From NCBI GenBank assembly GCA_963676095.1, contig OY781040.1:4340001-4404000 (forward strand): a stretch of 64,000 nucleotides of DNA, read 5' to 3'. Below, piece after piece: positions 54,142 through 63,224 of the stretch (its first letter is position 1; every line of letters starts with the position of its first letter). The notes under the pieces were generated by a model that ran no database searches, was not told the origin of the DNA, and was given only the letters and a program-made list of their open reading frames with translations. Source of the stretch: G963676095 sp963676095 (GTDB lineage Bacteria > Bacteroidota > Bacteroidia > Bacteroidales > Prolixibacteraceae). A program made the position numbers and the translations under genes.

Positions 54142-55544
54142 AACAGTCAAGTTACAGTAACCGGATTGCACGTAATTTTTTGGTGGCCACGGCTTTTTTG
54201 ATCCTGGTCATATTCTTTTCAATTTACCTGGTTGTTTACAAGACTGTTTATAACAGTCTCGATGAAAATCTTGGAACAGAATATCATCAGGTGTACAACA
54301 GTCTCTTTGTGCTTGAAGGAAAGGTCTTCTTTAACAACAGCGGGGAGTGGGAAGAGAATGAACATACGCAAATAGAAGTGAACCCGACTTTTATACAGGT
54401 GTCAGATACTGCCGGCAATGTTTTAAGAAGATCGCCAAACCTGCAGGGAACATCGCTCCGGATTTTTAAAAACAAAAACCAGGAGATCTTTTTCAATGCA
54501 CAGTTGCCCACAGGACAGGTAAGGCAGGTCCAAATGATAATAACCAATAAACAAGGGAAAAAGGCCGGGTTTATCTCGGTGGCTATTCCTCTTGAAGCTT
54601 CCCTGATGGTACTTAAAAACTTGCTTTTTATTCTGCTTTCGGCATTTCCTCCGGTATTGTTCATTCTTTATTTTATTATCCGGTTCATGGCTTACCGCAG
54701 CATTATGCCGGTTCGTATCCTTACCGAAAGCGCCGGAAAGATCAGACATGAGAATTTGAGTGACCGGATCGGGCTCCCTCAACGAAAAGATGAATTGTAC
54801 ACGCTTACAGAGACGATCAATAGTTTGCTGAGCCGTATCGAAGATGCTATGGCCCGGGAAAAGCAGTTCTCGTCAGATGCTTCCCATGAGTTGAGGACCC
54901 CCTTGTCTGTGCTGAAAGGGACGCTTGAACTGATGGTCAGAAGGCCCCGTGATGTCGCTTATTTTAAGGAGAAGTCTTCGGTATGCCTGGAAGAAGTCAA
55001 CCGGATGTCTTTACTGGTCGATCAGCTGCTGACCCTGTCCCGTTACGAAAAGGAAGGAATCTCTGTCAAACCGGTCAATACCAATATTACAATAATTATC
55101 GACCGGATTATTGCCCGGTCGACAGGGGTCCTCGAGCAAAGGAATATTGAGATCGACCTGGATCTGGAGCCAGGTTTGACAGTTCTTTCCGAACCGTTCA
55201 TGCTGGAACAGGTACTTGAAAATATTTTTTCCAATGCAGTAAAATATTCCAATGAAAATGGTATGGTCCGCATCTTCTCAGGCGGAAACCTTCAGCCAGT
55301 GTCTGTCACCATTCAGGATGAAGGGATTGGAATGAGCGAAGACGAAATTTCCCGGATATTTAACCGGTTTTACAGGGCAGATCAGTCGCGCAGTTCTGCC
55401 GTCAAGGGATACGGGCTGGGGCTGGCTATCGCAAAAAGACTTGCAGACCTGCTCGGCATCCGGATCCTGGTCGAAAGCCGGCCCGGAAAAGGGTCTGCCT
55501 TTACCCTGATTTTTCCTGAAAAAGGTTCTATGCAGGAGGGGTAA
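54138..55544 (+). CDS. Membrane sensor histidine kinase
   Basis: A 468-residue kinase with transmembrane helices at about 13-33 and 167-190 enclosing a periplasmic sensor domain. A HAMP region follows (about 190-240). HisKA has phospho-accepting His250 in SSDASHELRTPLSVLKG, and the HATPase domain covers about 360-465 (N box ENIFSNAVKYSNENG, G1 DEGIGMS, G2 GYGLGLAIAK). It is a partner of the overlapping response regulator. The sensed signal is unknown; envelope redox or sulfur genes lie on both sides. Confidence 0.95.
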   Translation: MKQSSYSNRIARNFLVATAFLILVIFFSIYLVVYKTVYNSLDENLGTEYHQVYNSLFVLEGKVFFNNSGEWEENEHTQIEVNPTFIQVSDTAGNVLRRSPNLQGTSLRIFKNKNQEIFFNAQLPTGQVRQVQMIITNKQGKKAGFISVAIPLEASLMVLKNLLFILLSAFPPVLFILYFIIRFMAYRSIMPVRILTESAGKIRHENLSDRIGLPQRKDELYTLTETINSLLSRIEDAMAREKQFSSDASHELRTPLSVLKGTLELMVRRPRDVAYFKEKSSVCLEEVNRMSLLVDQLLTLSRYEKEGISVKPVNTNITIIIDRIIARSTGVLEQRNIEIDLDLEPGLTVLSEPFMLEQVLENIFSNAVKYSNENGMVRIFSGGNLQPVSVTIQDEGIGMSEDEISRIFNRFYRADQSRSSAVKGYGLGLAIAKRLADLLGIRILVESRPGKGSAFTLIFPEKGSMQEG

Positions 55545-55637
55545 TGAGCAATACTTAAGGATGATATAACCTCTTGGGGATTTTTAACTCTGGCACAAAA
55601 AAAATGCAGGTGTAAATTCATTCCCGGATAGCCATGG

Positions 55638-55674
55638 GGTACCGGAAATAATTTGCTATTTTTGTCCCGGTACC
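55638..55674 (+). promoter_or_regulatory. Inverted repeat GGTACCGG flanking a -7-like box
   Basis: GGTACCGG (55638-55645) and CCGGTACC (55667-55674) flank TATTTTTG (55657-55664), which fits TAnnTTTG. No -33 TTTG is seen at the right distance. It may be an operator pair over the promoter of the small-protein/DoxX/DsrE/SoxB-like genes. Confidence 0.35.
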
Positions 55675-55811
55675 GGACGTTTCCCCGGTTGCGGACCCGA
55701 TGGGGCATTTTGTAATTCCGGGCCGGAATGTAAGCGTAACTGTTAGTCTGTATGCATCAGAGGGGGAAATTGGCGTGGGAAATGTTGTCAGATGATTTAT
55801 TAACTTTTATT

Positions 55812-56153
55812 ATGCCGGAATTTAGGAGAACATACAAAATAGTACTTATCCTTTTTCTTTCGATATTGGTAAATGTTCCTTGTTTTTTGAAAAAGGAACT
55901 AACGCAATTATTTAATGTCGAAACACAACAAAATTCCAGTCCCGCTTCCGGAAAGATTGCCTGTGCGTCTTACTGTTCTGTTCAAGAAGAAAAAAGGCAA
56001 GAGCAAGTAAAGGAACAATCGTCAACCATTCATTTTAGTACGAAGCGCTTCAACCCGGTGCCCCGGGAGATAAGGGGACCGGAGATTGCCGTTTATTATT
56101 CACTCAAAGAAAAAATTCCTTCCTATCTGTTACACCGAAGATTTCTGATTTGA
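55812..56153 (+). CDS. Hypothetical single-pass small protein
   Basis: A 113-residue protein (start MPEFRRTYK; an ATG 60 nt upstream is possible) with one hydrophobic segment (KIVLILFLSILVNVPCF). The C-terminal part ends in IPSYLLHRRFLI. I do not recognise the family. It lies directly upstream of DoxX, DsrE and SoxB-like genes and may be transcribed with them. Confidence 0.5.
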   Translation: MPEFRRTYKIVLILFLSILVNVPCFLKKELTQLFNVETQQNSSPASGKIACASYCSVQEEKRQEQVKEQSSTIHFSTKRFNPVPREIRGPEIAVYYSLKEKIPSYLLHRRFLI

Positions 56154-56216
56154 TTGAAAGTTGACGTTTCTGTTATTGTTTTTTGTCAACTTTATTATTA
56201 ATCATAATCAGATAAA

Positions 56217-56624
56217 ATGGATAATAAAATAAATGTGAGCGGGATTTCCGTTCTGATTTTTCGTGTTTTATTAAGCGGAATTTTTATTATGGCGGGGGTA
56301 TCTCACCTGATCGACCCGGATAAGGCGACAGCCAGGATAAATGCCGCTGCGTTTAAGGATTTTGCCCTTTTCTTCGGGGATCCTTATTGGTTGGGGGTAT
56401 TTACCGGTTTTACCCTGCTCCTTTCCGGAACCGCTTTTTTGTTTGGCGTGTTTATACGGTGGTCGGCAGCTGTTCTTTTTTTTGTGCTGATCCCTATAAC
56501 AATAACCATACAAATGGGAAATGGCGTCATGCACGGCCCGTTGTGGAAAAATATAGCCCTGTTTGGCGGACTGATGTTCTTCATCATCAATAACCCAAAA
56601 TCATACTGTTTGTACAACAAATAA
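56217..56624 (+). CDS. DoxX-family membrane protein
   Basis: A 135-residue protein with four predicted transmembrane segments and the DoxX pattern (RVLLSGIFIMAGVSHLIDPD, GLMFFIINNPKSYCLYNK). DoxX proteins take part in thiosulfate-quinone and other oxidoreductase complexes or are of unknown role. Adjacent DsrE-like, SoxB-like and TauE-like genes point to sulfur chemistry. The next gene starts 12 bp later. Confidence 0.83.
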   Translation: MDNKINVSGISVLIFRVLLSGIFIMAGVSHLIDPDKATARINAAAFKDFALFFGDPYWLGVFTGFTLLLSGTAFLFGVFIRWSAAVLFFVLIPITITIQMGNGVMHGPLWKNIALFGGLMFFIINNPKSYCLYNK

Positions 56625-56635
56625 AAATTAAAAAA

Positions 56636-57076
56636 ATGAGACAATATCTGTTTATAATCGTACCGGCGTTTTTCCTTTGGGTAAACTGTCCGGCAAACGC
56701 TCAATCTGTAAAACAAACTCAGAATATTGAAAATTCAATTAGTCAAGATGGCAAATATGCCCTGCTTGTGAGGTCCTCTCAGCATTTGAAAGCGGCAATT
56801 ATGACCGGGGAAGATTTTAAGGCAAGAAGTGAAAAGATCGATTTCCGGATAGTAATGTGCGGAGAGCTTGTAAAAGAACTTTCGGATAATGACTCGTTAA
56901 AAAATATGGTCGGCGAGGCCTCAGGGAGAGGACTAAAGATCCTGGCCTGCGGGTTGTCGGTAAAACAACTCTCTGTAGACAGATCGAGATTACCGGAATC
57001 TGTTTCCATAACAGAAAATGGTTTAATCTATATGTTCGGACTGGAAGAAAACGGTTTTAAGACCATTACTCTTTAA
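56636..57076 (+). CDS. Exported DsrE-family protein
   Basis: A 146-residue protein with signal peptide (ending NAQS, about residue 23). The DsrE/F fold shows as KYALLVRSSQHLKAAIMTGE, FRIVMCGELVKEL and GLKILACGLSVKQL, including the conserved Cys in ACG that can carry sulfur in the family. It lies between DoxX and the SoxB-like gene. The sulfur role is inferred from family and context. Confidence 0.82.
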   Translation: MRQYLFIIVPAFFLWVNCPANAQSVKQTQNIENSISQDGKYALLVRSSQHLKAAIMTGEDFKARSEKIDFRIVMCGELVKELSDNDSLKNMVGEASGRGLKILACGLSVKQLSVDRSRLPESVSITENGLIYMFGLEENGFKTITL

Positions 57077-57086
57077 TTAGTTTAAT

Positions 57087-58703
57087 ATGAGAATTTTAAT
57101 CGTAATAGCCGGCATGATTTCGGTACTTCCTTTGTTTAAAGATAAAATCAGGGATATGAAGCAGGAACAAACCATAACCATTTTGCAAACGGCAGATATT
57201 CATGCTTACCTTAATCCGCACGAGGACCTTTTTGTAGAAGATAATGCTGTTGTTTTTCGTCAAACGGGGGGATTAGCCAATATTAAAACTTTGGTTGAAA
57301 CTGTCCGGAAGGAAAATCCTGAAGGAACTTTGTTTGTTGACGGCGGTGATCTGATCCAGGGAAGCGGAGAAAGCGTTCTTTCTCAAGGTGAAATTTTTCC
57401 CCCCTTAATTCAAAAGATGAACTACGATTTGCTTATCCCGGGAAACTGGGAAGTTGTCTACGGCAAAAAAGTGATGCTGAATGTCATGAATGCCTACAAT
57501 ACCAATGTTATTGTTTCCAATATGTTTAATGATCCGGATGGGGCCCCGCTTTTTCCACCTTACTGGATCACAGAAAAAAAGGGGATAAAAATTGGTTTTA
57601 TAGCTTATAATGACCCGGATGTCCCGCAACGACAAAATCCAGGTTATAGTAAAGGAATTAAGTTTACCCAGGTGGAAGAAAATCTGAAAATATTGATTTC
57701 CAGGTTGAAAGATCAGGAGAAAGTAGATGTTCTTTTTTTGGTTGCGCACCTTGGAATTTCAAGACAGGTATTGCTGGCAAATAATCCTGCTGTAGCTGGA
57801 GTCGATTTTATTTTGGGGAACGATACCCACGAACGGATCAGGAAACCGATCGAAGGCAAATATTCAAAAGTGGTTGAGCCCGGAGCATTTGGATCGTTCG
57901 TGGGGAGGCTCGATTTAAAGGTCAGGGACAAGAAAATTGTGGATTACGCATACGAACTCATTGAGGTCGATCCGCAAAAATTCCCTGCCGACAAAACAAT
58001 GCAGCATTTGGTGGATGAGCAGTTATCTCCTTATAAAAATGAAATGCAACAGGTGTTGGGGTACACTTCAGAGCCAATGTTCCGGTATCTGGTAGTGGAA
58101 AATCCAATGGATAATTTCATTACCGATGCTTTATTGTGGAAAACCGGCGCTGACTTTGCCACTTCAAACGGATTTCGTTTTGGCGTTCCCATTATTCCTG
58201 ACGAAAGTGGAAGAAAGGCTATAACCGAAGAAGATTTATGGCGGATGCTTCCTGTCGATGAGCATATGAAAATCGGACAGGTAACCGGCTTCCAGATAAG
58301 GAACTGGATGGAAAAGGAAATCAATAATGTCTTTGCCAAAAACCCTGATGAGCGTTTCGGCGGGTGGCTGGTCCGTTTTTCCGGGATGACAATGCAGTTT
58401 GACAGTTCAAGGGAAAAAGGAAACCGCATCCTGGAAATTAAGATACAGGGAAAGCCATTGGTCTTGAATAAAACATATACGATGGCCTCCTGTAACCGTA
58501 CCGGGGAACCCCTGCATACAATGTGCAGGATGCCTGATGCAAAAAATGTTGAAATACAAAAATATACGTTGCATGATGCGGTAAAAGAGTACCTCAAGCT
58601 TAAAAGAACGGTCAGTCCGAAGATTGATGGACGGGCGCTCGCTGTTGACCTGGGACCAGGCACTTTTTCTCAAATGCCTGGAACTGGTTATCAGTTCCGG
58701 TAG
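57087..58703 (+). CDS. SoxB-like/5'-nucleotidase family metallophosphoesterase
   Basis: A 538-residue protein with a short hydrophobic N-terminus, probably a signal anchor. The metal-binding motifs are ILQTADIHAYLNPH, VDGGDLIQG, IPGNWEVVYG, LVAHLG and GNDTHERI. The GNWE-x2-YG string resembles the SoxB GHWEFTYG motif rather than GNHEFD of common 5'-nucleotidases. The C-terminal domain (about 330-520) is the usual 5_nucleotid_C domain. SoxB releases sulfate from sulfur carried on SoxYZ; no soxYZ is in the window, so a nucleotidase function stays possible. Genes on both sides support a sulfur role. Confidence 0.8.
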   Translation: MRILIVIAGMISVLPLFKDKIRDMKQEQTITILQTADIHAYLNPHEDLFVEDNAVVFRQTGGLANIKTLVETVRKENPEGTLFVDGGDLIQGSGESVLSQGEIFPPLIQKMNYDLLIPGNWEVVYGKKVMLNVMNAYNTNVIVSNMFNDPDGAPLFPPYWITEKKGIKIGFIAYNDPDVPQRQNPGYSKGIKFTQVEENLKILISRLKDQEKVDVLFLVAHLGISRQVLLANNPAVAGVDFILGNDTHERIRKPIEGKYSKVVEPGAFGSFVGRLDLKVRDKKIVDYAYELIEVDPQKFPADKTMQHLVDEQLSPYKNEMQQVLGYTSEPMFRYLVVENPMDNFITDALLWKTGADFATSNGFRFGVPIIPDESGRKAITEEDLWRMLPVDEHMKIGQVTGFQIRNWMEKEINNVFAKNPDERFGGWLVRFSGMTMQFDSSREKGNRILEIKIQGKPLVLNKTYTMASCNRTGEPLHTMCRMPDAKNVEIQKYTLHDAVKEYLKLKRTVSPKIDGRALAVDLGPGTFSQMPGTGYQFR

Positions 58704-59061
58704 GAAAAGCAAACGTGATTTTATATGCATCGTTAAGGATAGTCAGATAAAAAATCTGGCTATCCCTTTCGAAAAGTTGCTGGCTTAAATGCAGACAAGT
58801 GTTCCGTGCTTTCCCTGCGGGAGTTAAAAAATTTATGGCCGATTTTTCAAATTAAGTTATCTTTTTATTTGTGTTACGGAATTTATGTCTGATCACTTAT
58901 TCTTTTATTATCGATATCTTTACTTATTCATTGGGGATAGTTGGATTGACAGGAAGTTCTCAGTCCTCTTTCACAATGGTTTTTTATTTGTATTTTTTTA
59001 ATAAGGATAAAAAAGCCCGGGTTTGGAGAAAATCGGATCCGGATCAATTAAAATAATAAGC
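58704..59061. other. Intergenic region, no supported gene
   Basis: No gene or RNA is recognised in this stretch, which leads into the TauE-like gene. The first 60 nt contain a loose stem-loop (ATAGTCAGATAAAAAATCTGGCTAT) that may end the SoxB-like transcript. Confidence 0.4.
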
Positions 59062-59907
59062 ATGGAAATATATATTGCCATATTGTTTGCCGGAGCGCTT
59101 GCTGCTGGTTTTTTAGGCTCGCTGACCGGGCTGGGGGGAGGGGTTGTTATTGTCCCGTTGCTTACGATAGGGTTAGGGGTCGATATCAGGTATGCAGTAG
59201 GCACGTCACTCGTTGCGGTAATTGCTACATCTTCAGGAGCTGCTGCAGCCTATGTACGGGAAGGGATTACCAATTTCAGAATAGGCATGTTCCTTGAAAC
59301 GGCCACAACACTGGGGGCTATCGGAGGGGCCGCCCTTGCTGCAATTCTGCCATCCTATTTGCTGATGATTTTATTCGGGGCGGTGCTCTTATATTCTGCA
59401 GGTGTTTCTTTTAAAAACAGGAAAGAAGAAATTCTTCCGGCAGGAAGGGAGGAGAGACCAGAAAATAGTCTTGTCCGGAAGCTGAAGCTTAACGGAAGTT
59501 ACCAGACTTCCTCGGAGAGTGTTTCCTACAATGTTTTCAACCTGGGGTGGGGGTACCTGATGATGGCATTGGCGGGCATCCTTTCCGGACTGTTGGGAAT
59601 CGGGTCAGGCGCGTTTAAGGTGATCGCCATGGATACGATTATGAAATTGCCATTCAAAGTATCCTCTGCAACGAGTAACTTTATGATTGGCGTCACCGCT
59701 GCTGCAAGTGCAGGGGTGTATCTTTCCAGAGGTTATATTGATCCGGTATTGTCGATGCCGGTTGTGCTTGGGGTCTTGTTTGGTTCATTAATCGGGGCAA
59801 GAATCCTGCTTAAATCAAAAACAAAACCTTTAAGAATGATCTTTTCCATCGTAATTTTATTGCTTGCGGTTGAGATGATCTATAACGGGATCTCAAAAAC
59901 GATGTAA
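59062..59907 (+). CDS. TauE/SafE-family sulfite/organosulfonate exporter
   Basis: A 281-residue membrane protein with about eight helices. The family motifs FLGSLTGLGGGVVIVPLLTI and GILSGLLGIGSGAFKVIAMD are present in the two halves, as expected for the internal duplication. Start at ATG 59062 (MEIYIAIL) is preferred over the upstream in-frame ATG. It lies downstream of DoxX-DsrE-SoxB genes and upstream of a DUF1634 gene, a common pairing. Likely exports a sulfur anion. Confidence 0.88.
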   Translation: MEIYIAILFAGALAAGFLGSLTGLGGGVVIVPLLTIGLGVDIRYAVGTSLVAVIATSSGAAAAYVREGITNFRIGMFLETATTLGAIGGAALAAILPSYLLMILFGAVLLYSAGVSFKNRKEEILPAGREERPENSLVRKLKLNGSYQTSSESVSYNVFNLGWGYLMMALAGILSGLLGIGSGAFKVIAMDTIMKLPFKVSSATSNFMIGVTAAASAGVYLSRGYIDPVLSMPVVLGVLFGSLIGARILLKSKTKPLRMIFSIVILLLAVEMIYNGISKTM

Positions 59908-59924
59908 TTGGAGGTACATTGAAG

Positions 59925-60299
59925 ATGAAAGAAAAGAAAATGGAAGCGAATTTAAGGGTTATGATGAGTACCCTTTTACGTTTTGGCGTGTTCATTTCCG
60001 CCATTGTAACAATCTTCGGAGGAATTCTGTTTTTCGTACAACATCCTCACAGTGAGTTTGCATATAATACTTTTAACAGTGAGCCCTCCCGGTTAAAAGA
60101 GGTTTTACCAATTATCCGGGAAGCTCTTTCTTTCAGGAGCCGGCCGGTTATCCAGCTTGGGATCCTGATCCTGATTGCCACCCCCGTTTTAAGGGTCCTG
60201 CTCTCGATTGTCGGTTTTATTATTGAAAAGGATTGGATTTACGTGATTGTTACCGGAATTGTAACTATTGTCCTTTTTTATAGCCTGTTTTGCTATTAG
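59925..60299 (+). CDS. DUF1634 membrane protein
   Basis: A protein of about 124 residues with three hydrophobic segments. The conserved block RSRPVIQLGILILIATPVLR is the DUF1634 hallmark. DUF1634 genes usually follow TauE-like exporters and probably encode an accessory subunit. The gene is 11-17 bp after TauE, so they are co-transcribed. Confidence 0.85.
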   Translation: MKEKKMEANLRVMMSTLLRFGVFISAIVTIFGGILFFVQHPHSEFAYNTFNSEPSRLKEVLPIIREALSFRSRPVIQLGILILIATPVLRVLLSIVGFIIEKDWIYVIVTGIVTIVLFYSLFCY

Positions 60300-60341
60300 T
60301 AATGGACTATAAATCCATGCTACGTATATTTTCCCCATAAT

Positions 60342-60857
60342 TTAAAAATCTTTGAACAGCATACTGGTTTGTATGTCCTTATTATTTTGGTATTTGCCGT
60401 TGCTATAGGTTATATAATCTCCTTGTATGGTGTGATAATAAATTTGGCAAACGGGGACCCCCGGATAAATCCGTATCGGCTGGACACAAAACATTTCCAG
60501 CGTCCAGTATCCGCTGAACCCCACATCCCCGAACCCGGCCGTAATATGGACAAACAATCCGAGGCGTCCGACAGAGGAACGTCCTTCAAGCATCGGAACG
60601 TATCCGTACGTTTCGGTGTGTTCAATGGTCCTTCCAAGGTAAAGTTTCCCGGGAGACAAAAGGAGCCCTTCTGCCGGAATTTCAATTTTATGCCAGGGAT
60701 TATCTGCCTTCATATCCAGTACGGGACGATCATAGATCAGCATCTCATGATGAAGCCTGAGGTTATAGCTGTTAGGGTTCAGGTATTTTTCATGAAAAGG
60801 CCCGATAAATATGTTTTTCCCTAACTGTCGTAAAATTTCTTTCCCGGATAAGATCAT
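60342..60857 (-). CDS. dcd: dCTP deaminase
   Basis: A 171-residue enzyme that deaminates dCTP to dUTP for thymidylate supply. The conserved core is PNSYNLRLHHEMLIYD, VPMLEGRSSVGRLGLFVHIT and AGFGDVGFSGYWTLEM, with the catalytic Glu in TLEM and the Arg/Ser of GRSS. Start MILSGKEI at 60857 is the usual family start and avoids an overlap with the CobW gene that an upstream ATG (60899) would cause. Confidence 0.93.
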   Translation of the reverse strand: MILSGKEILRQLGKNIFIGPFHEKYLNPNSYNLRLHHEMLIYDRPVLDMKADNPWHKIEIPAEGLLLSPGKLYLGRTIEHTETYGYVPMLEGRSSVGRLGLFVHITAGFGDVGFSGYWTLEMFCVQPIRIYPGVPVCQIYYHTIQGDYITYSNGKYQNNKDIQTSMLFKDF

Positions 60858-60870
60858 ATCAATTCTTTGT

Positions 60871-62064
60871 TTAGTAAGGCCATTCATCCGTGAATTCATA
60901 CGTTTTTTGTTCCATTCTCCGGATCTCTGCTTCCGTGCACAGACATTCTTCCAGTTCTGCCAGAATCTGTTCTTTATCCATATTCTGTCCGATCAGTACC
61001 AGTTCATTTTGACGGTCACCAAAGCGTTTGGTCCACCTGCTCATAATATACTCCTCATTGGCCTGAAAGGAGGGATGCCTGTTTCTTTCCATAGTTGAAA
61101 GGGAAGCCCACCAAACTCCCGCTTTTTCAGTGGTCGATAATCTGCCGGCCTGGCTCCATAGAAAGGCTTGATTTGGACGCGAGGCCATCCAGAAAAAACC
61201 TTTACTGCGCAGGATAGACGAATGCCACCGTCTGTTTATATAATTCCAGAAACGGTCAGGATGAAAAGGCTCCCGTCTGCGGAACACGAAAGAGCTGATC
61301 CCGTATTCGTCGGTCTCAGGAGTATGTGTGCCGCGGAGTTCCTTTTGCCAGCCTGCACCTTGCGATGCCTTTACAAAATCAAACATCCCGGTATTGAGCA
61401 GTTCTTTCGGGTCTATCTGGCCGTAAGTCGTCGTAATCATTTTTGCTTCCGGGTTGAGCTTTCCTATAACTCTTTTCAGTTCTTCCAGTTTCTCTGCAGA
61501 AACCAGGTCCGATTTATTGATAATGATGACATTGGCAAACTCGATCTGATCTGTCAGTAAGTCCACAATCGAACGTTCATCAATTCCTTCATCATCCAAA
61601 TCCCGGTCTGCCACGGTATCGACAGACAGATAGTCCTTTTCAAAATTGAGTGCGTCCACCACAGTAACCATCGTATCCAGCCTGGTGATTTTTGTCAGGT
61701 CCGTTCCCAGGTCTTCAAAGGCATAGCTAAACGTCTGTGCGACCGGTAAAGGTTCTGAGATCCCCGTACTTTCAATAAGCAGGTAGTCGAACCTGCCTTG
61801 ATTTGCCAGGTTTGATACTTCCCTGACCAGATCGTCCCGGAGGGTACAGCAAATACAACCATTGCTCATTTCGACCAGTTTTTCTTCAGTCCGGGAAAGA
61901 ACGGTTTCTTTTTCCACCAGCTGACTATCGATGTTTACTTCGCTCATATCATTGACGATAACCGCTACTTTTAAATTATCCCGGTTATTCAGTACATGAT
62001 TCAATACGGTGGTTTTTCCGGTTCCCAGGAAACCACTTAGCACAGTTACAGGTATTTTTTGCAT
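60871..62064 (-). CDS. CobW/G3E-family GTPase (metallochaperone-like), first copy
   Basis: A 397-residue GTPase of the G3E group. Walker A GFLGTGKTT, the metal-binding GCICC in SNGCICCTL, LIESTGISEP and the NKSDL guanine motif are present. The long C-terminal CobW_C domain (about 250-390, RREPFHPDRFWNYI and GFFWMASRPN) is like the YciC/ZigA zinc branch. Starts 12 bp after a second CobW gene. No cobalamin-synthesis genes are nearby, so zinc or another metal delivery is more likely. Confidence 0.9.
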   Translation of the reverse strand: MQKIPVTVLSGFLGTGKTTVLNHVLNNRDNLKVAVIVNDMSEVNIDSQLVEKETVLSRTEEKLVEMSNGCICCTLRDDLVREVSNLANQGRFDYLLIESTGISEPLPVAQTFSYAFEDLGTDLTKITRLDTMVTVVDALNFEKDYLSVDTVADRDLDDEGIDERSIVDLLTDQIEFANVIIINKSDLVSAEKLEELKRVIGKLNPEAKMITTTYGQIDPKELLNTGMFDFVKASQGAGWQKELRGTHTPETDEYGISSFVFRRREPFHPDRFWNYINRRWHSSILRSKGFFWMASRPNQAFLWSQAGRLSTTEKAGVWWASLSTMERNRHPSFQANEEYIMSRWTKRFGDRQNELVLIGQNMDKEQILAELEECLCTEAEIRRMEQKTYEFTDEWPY

Positions 62065-62076
62065 TTCTGAAATTAG

Positions 62077-63108
62077 TTATAGTTTTATATTTTCTGTTGA
62101 TCGTAGTTGAAGCAGGTTTGCTTCAAGAAGGCCGCGCTGCAGGTTTTTACCAATAAAGACCAGCTTGCTGTGCCTCGGCTCTGAATCCCAGGGTTCTCCG
62201 GGTTCGAACGTAAATTTATCCCGTACAGACTGAAAGATATAGCGTTCCGCCTTTCCTTTGAAACTGATTACCCCTTTTACACGGAAAATGGTCGTTGGGT
62301 TGAAGTAAAGAAAAGATTCAATCCATAACATGAATTTTCCCGGATCGAAATTCCCCGGGATTGAGAACCCTTCTGCTGAAATATCATGTTTGTGGTGATG
62401 GGCATCAGGATTGGTAAGCAACGACTGTTGCTGTTCTTTAACTATTCCCGTTTTCCCATTTGGAAAAAAAGAATAGGTTGAAGCCCGGATCTCCCGGCCC
62501 GAATAAGCATATAATCCGAGAATATCAATGCCAGACAGATCTGCGTAACTGACAGGATGGATGCGGGCCATCGGATTGATCTGTTTAATCATTTTCTTCA
62601 GCCGGGCCGCGTAACCTGCCTGGATACTGTCGATCTTATTTAAAAGGATAATGTCTGACAGGGCAACCTGGGCCAGGGCTTCGGGCTGTTCACTCAGCAG
62701 GTCTTCTATATTGATTGCATCAGCCAGACAAATAACACTATCTAAGATAAATTTTGACTGGATAATCTCCGTCGAAACAAATGCCTTCACGATCGTTGTC
62801 GGGTCTGCAATTCCTGTCGTTTCAACCAGCAAGTGGTCAAAATGACAGGAACTTTCAAGTAATTGGACTAAGACTTCATAAAAACCGTCATTTAAAGAGC
62901 AGCAAATACACCCGTTCGATAATTCAAAGATATTTTCGTCGGCCCCCATAATCAAGGCCCCGTCAATCCCAATCTCTCCGAATTCATTTTCGATAATTGC
63001 AAATTTCTTCTCCCGGTACCTTTTATTAATAATCTGGTTAATGAGGGTTGTTTTTCCTGAACCTAAAAAACCCGTGATGATCGTGACCGGTATTCTCCCG
63101 CTTTCCAT
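62077..63108 (-). CDS. CobW/G3E-family GTPase, second copy
   Basis: A 343-residue paralogue with GFLGSGKTT, SNGCICCSL, LVETTGIADP and NKID motifs, and a His-rich segment DAHHHKHD in the linker before the shorter CobW_C domain (about 245-340). His-rich loops are common in zinc-handling members. The two CobW genes form an operon. The promoter is shared with, or next to, the divergent ABC gene. Confidence 0.9.
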   Translation of the reverse strand: MESGRIPVTIITGFLGSGKTTLINQIINKRYREKKFAIIENEFGEIGIDGALIMGADENIFELSNGCICCSLNDGFYEVLVQLLESSCHFDHLLVETTGIADPTTIVKAFVSTEIIQSKFILDSVICLADAINIEDLLSEQPEALAQVALSDIILLNKIDSIQAGYAARLKKMIKQINPMARIHPVSYADLSGIDILGLYAYSGREIRASTYSFFPNGKTGIVKEQQQSLLTNPDAHHHKHDISAEGFSIPGNFDPGKFMLWIESFLYFNPTTIFRVKGVISFKGKAERYIFQSVRDKFTFEPGEPWDSEPRHSKLVFIGKNLQRGLLEANLLQLRSTENIKL

Positions 63109-63146
63109 GCCTTGCCTGTTAATCTTTGTTAATGTTTGGAATACTA

Positions 63147-63171
63147 CAACATTTCAAATGAAACATTGTTG
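63147..63171. promoter_or_regulatory. Imperfect palindrome between CobW and ABC genes
   Basis: CAACA (63147-63151) and TGTTG (63167-63171) are inverted arms enclosing TTTCAAATGAAA, itself a near palindrome. It lies in the divergent promoter region. A metal-responsive repressor such as a Fur/Zur-type protein would be a natural binder, but I cannot match a known consensus. Confidence 0.3.
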
Positions 63172-63224
63172 CAAGGTAGAAATAAAAAATTTACTATTGC
63201 AATGTATATTTAATGCGAAAGGTT

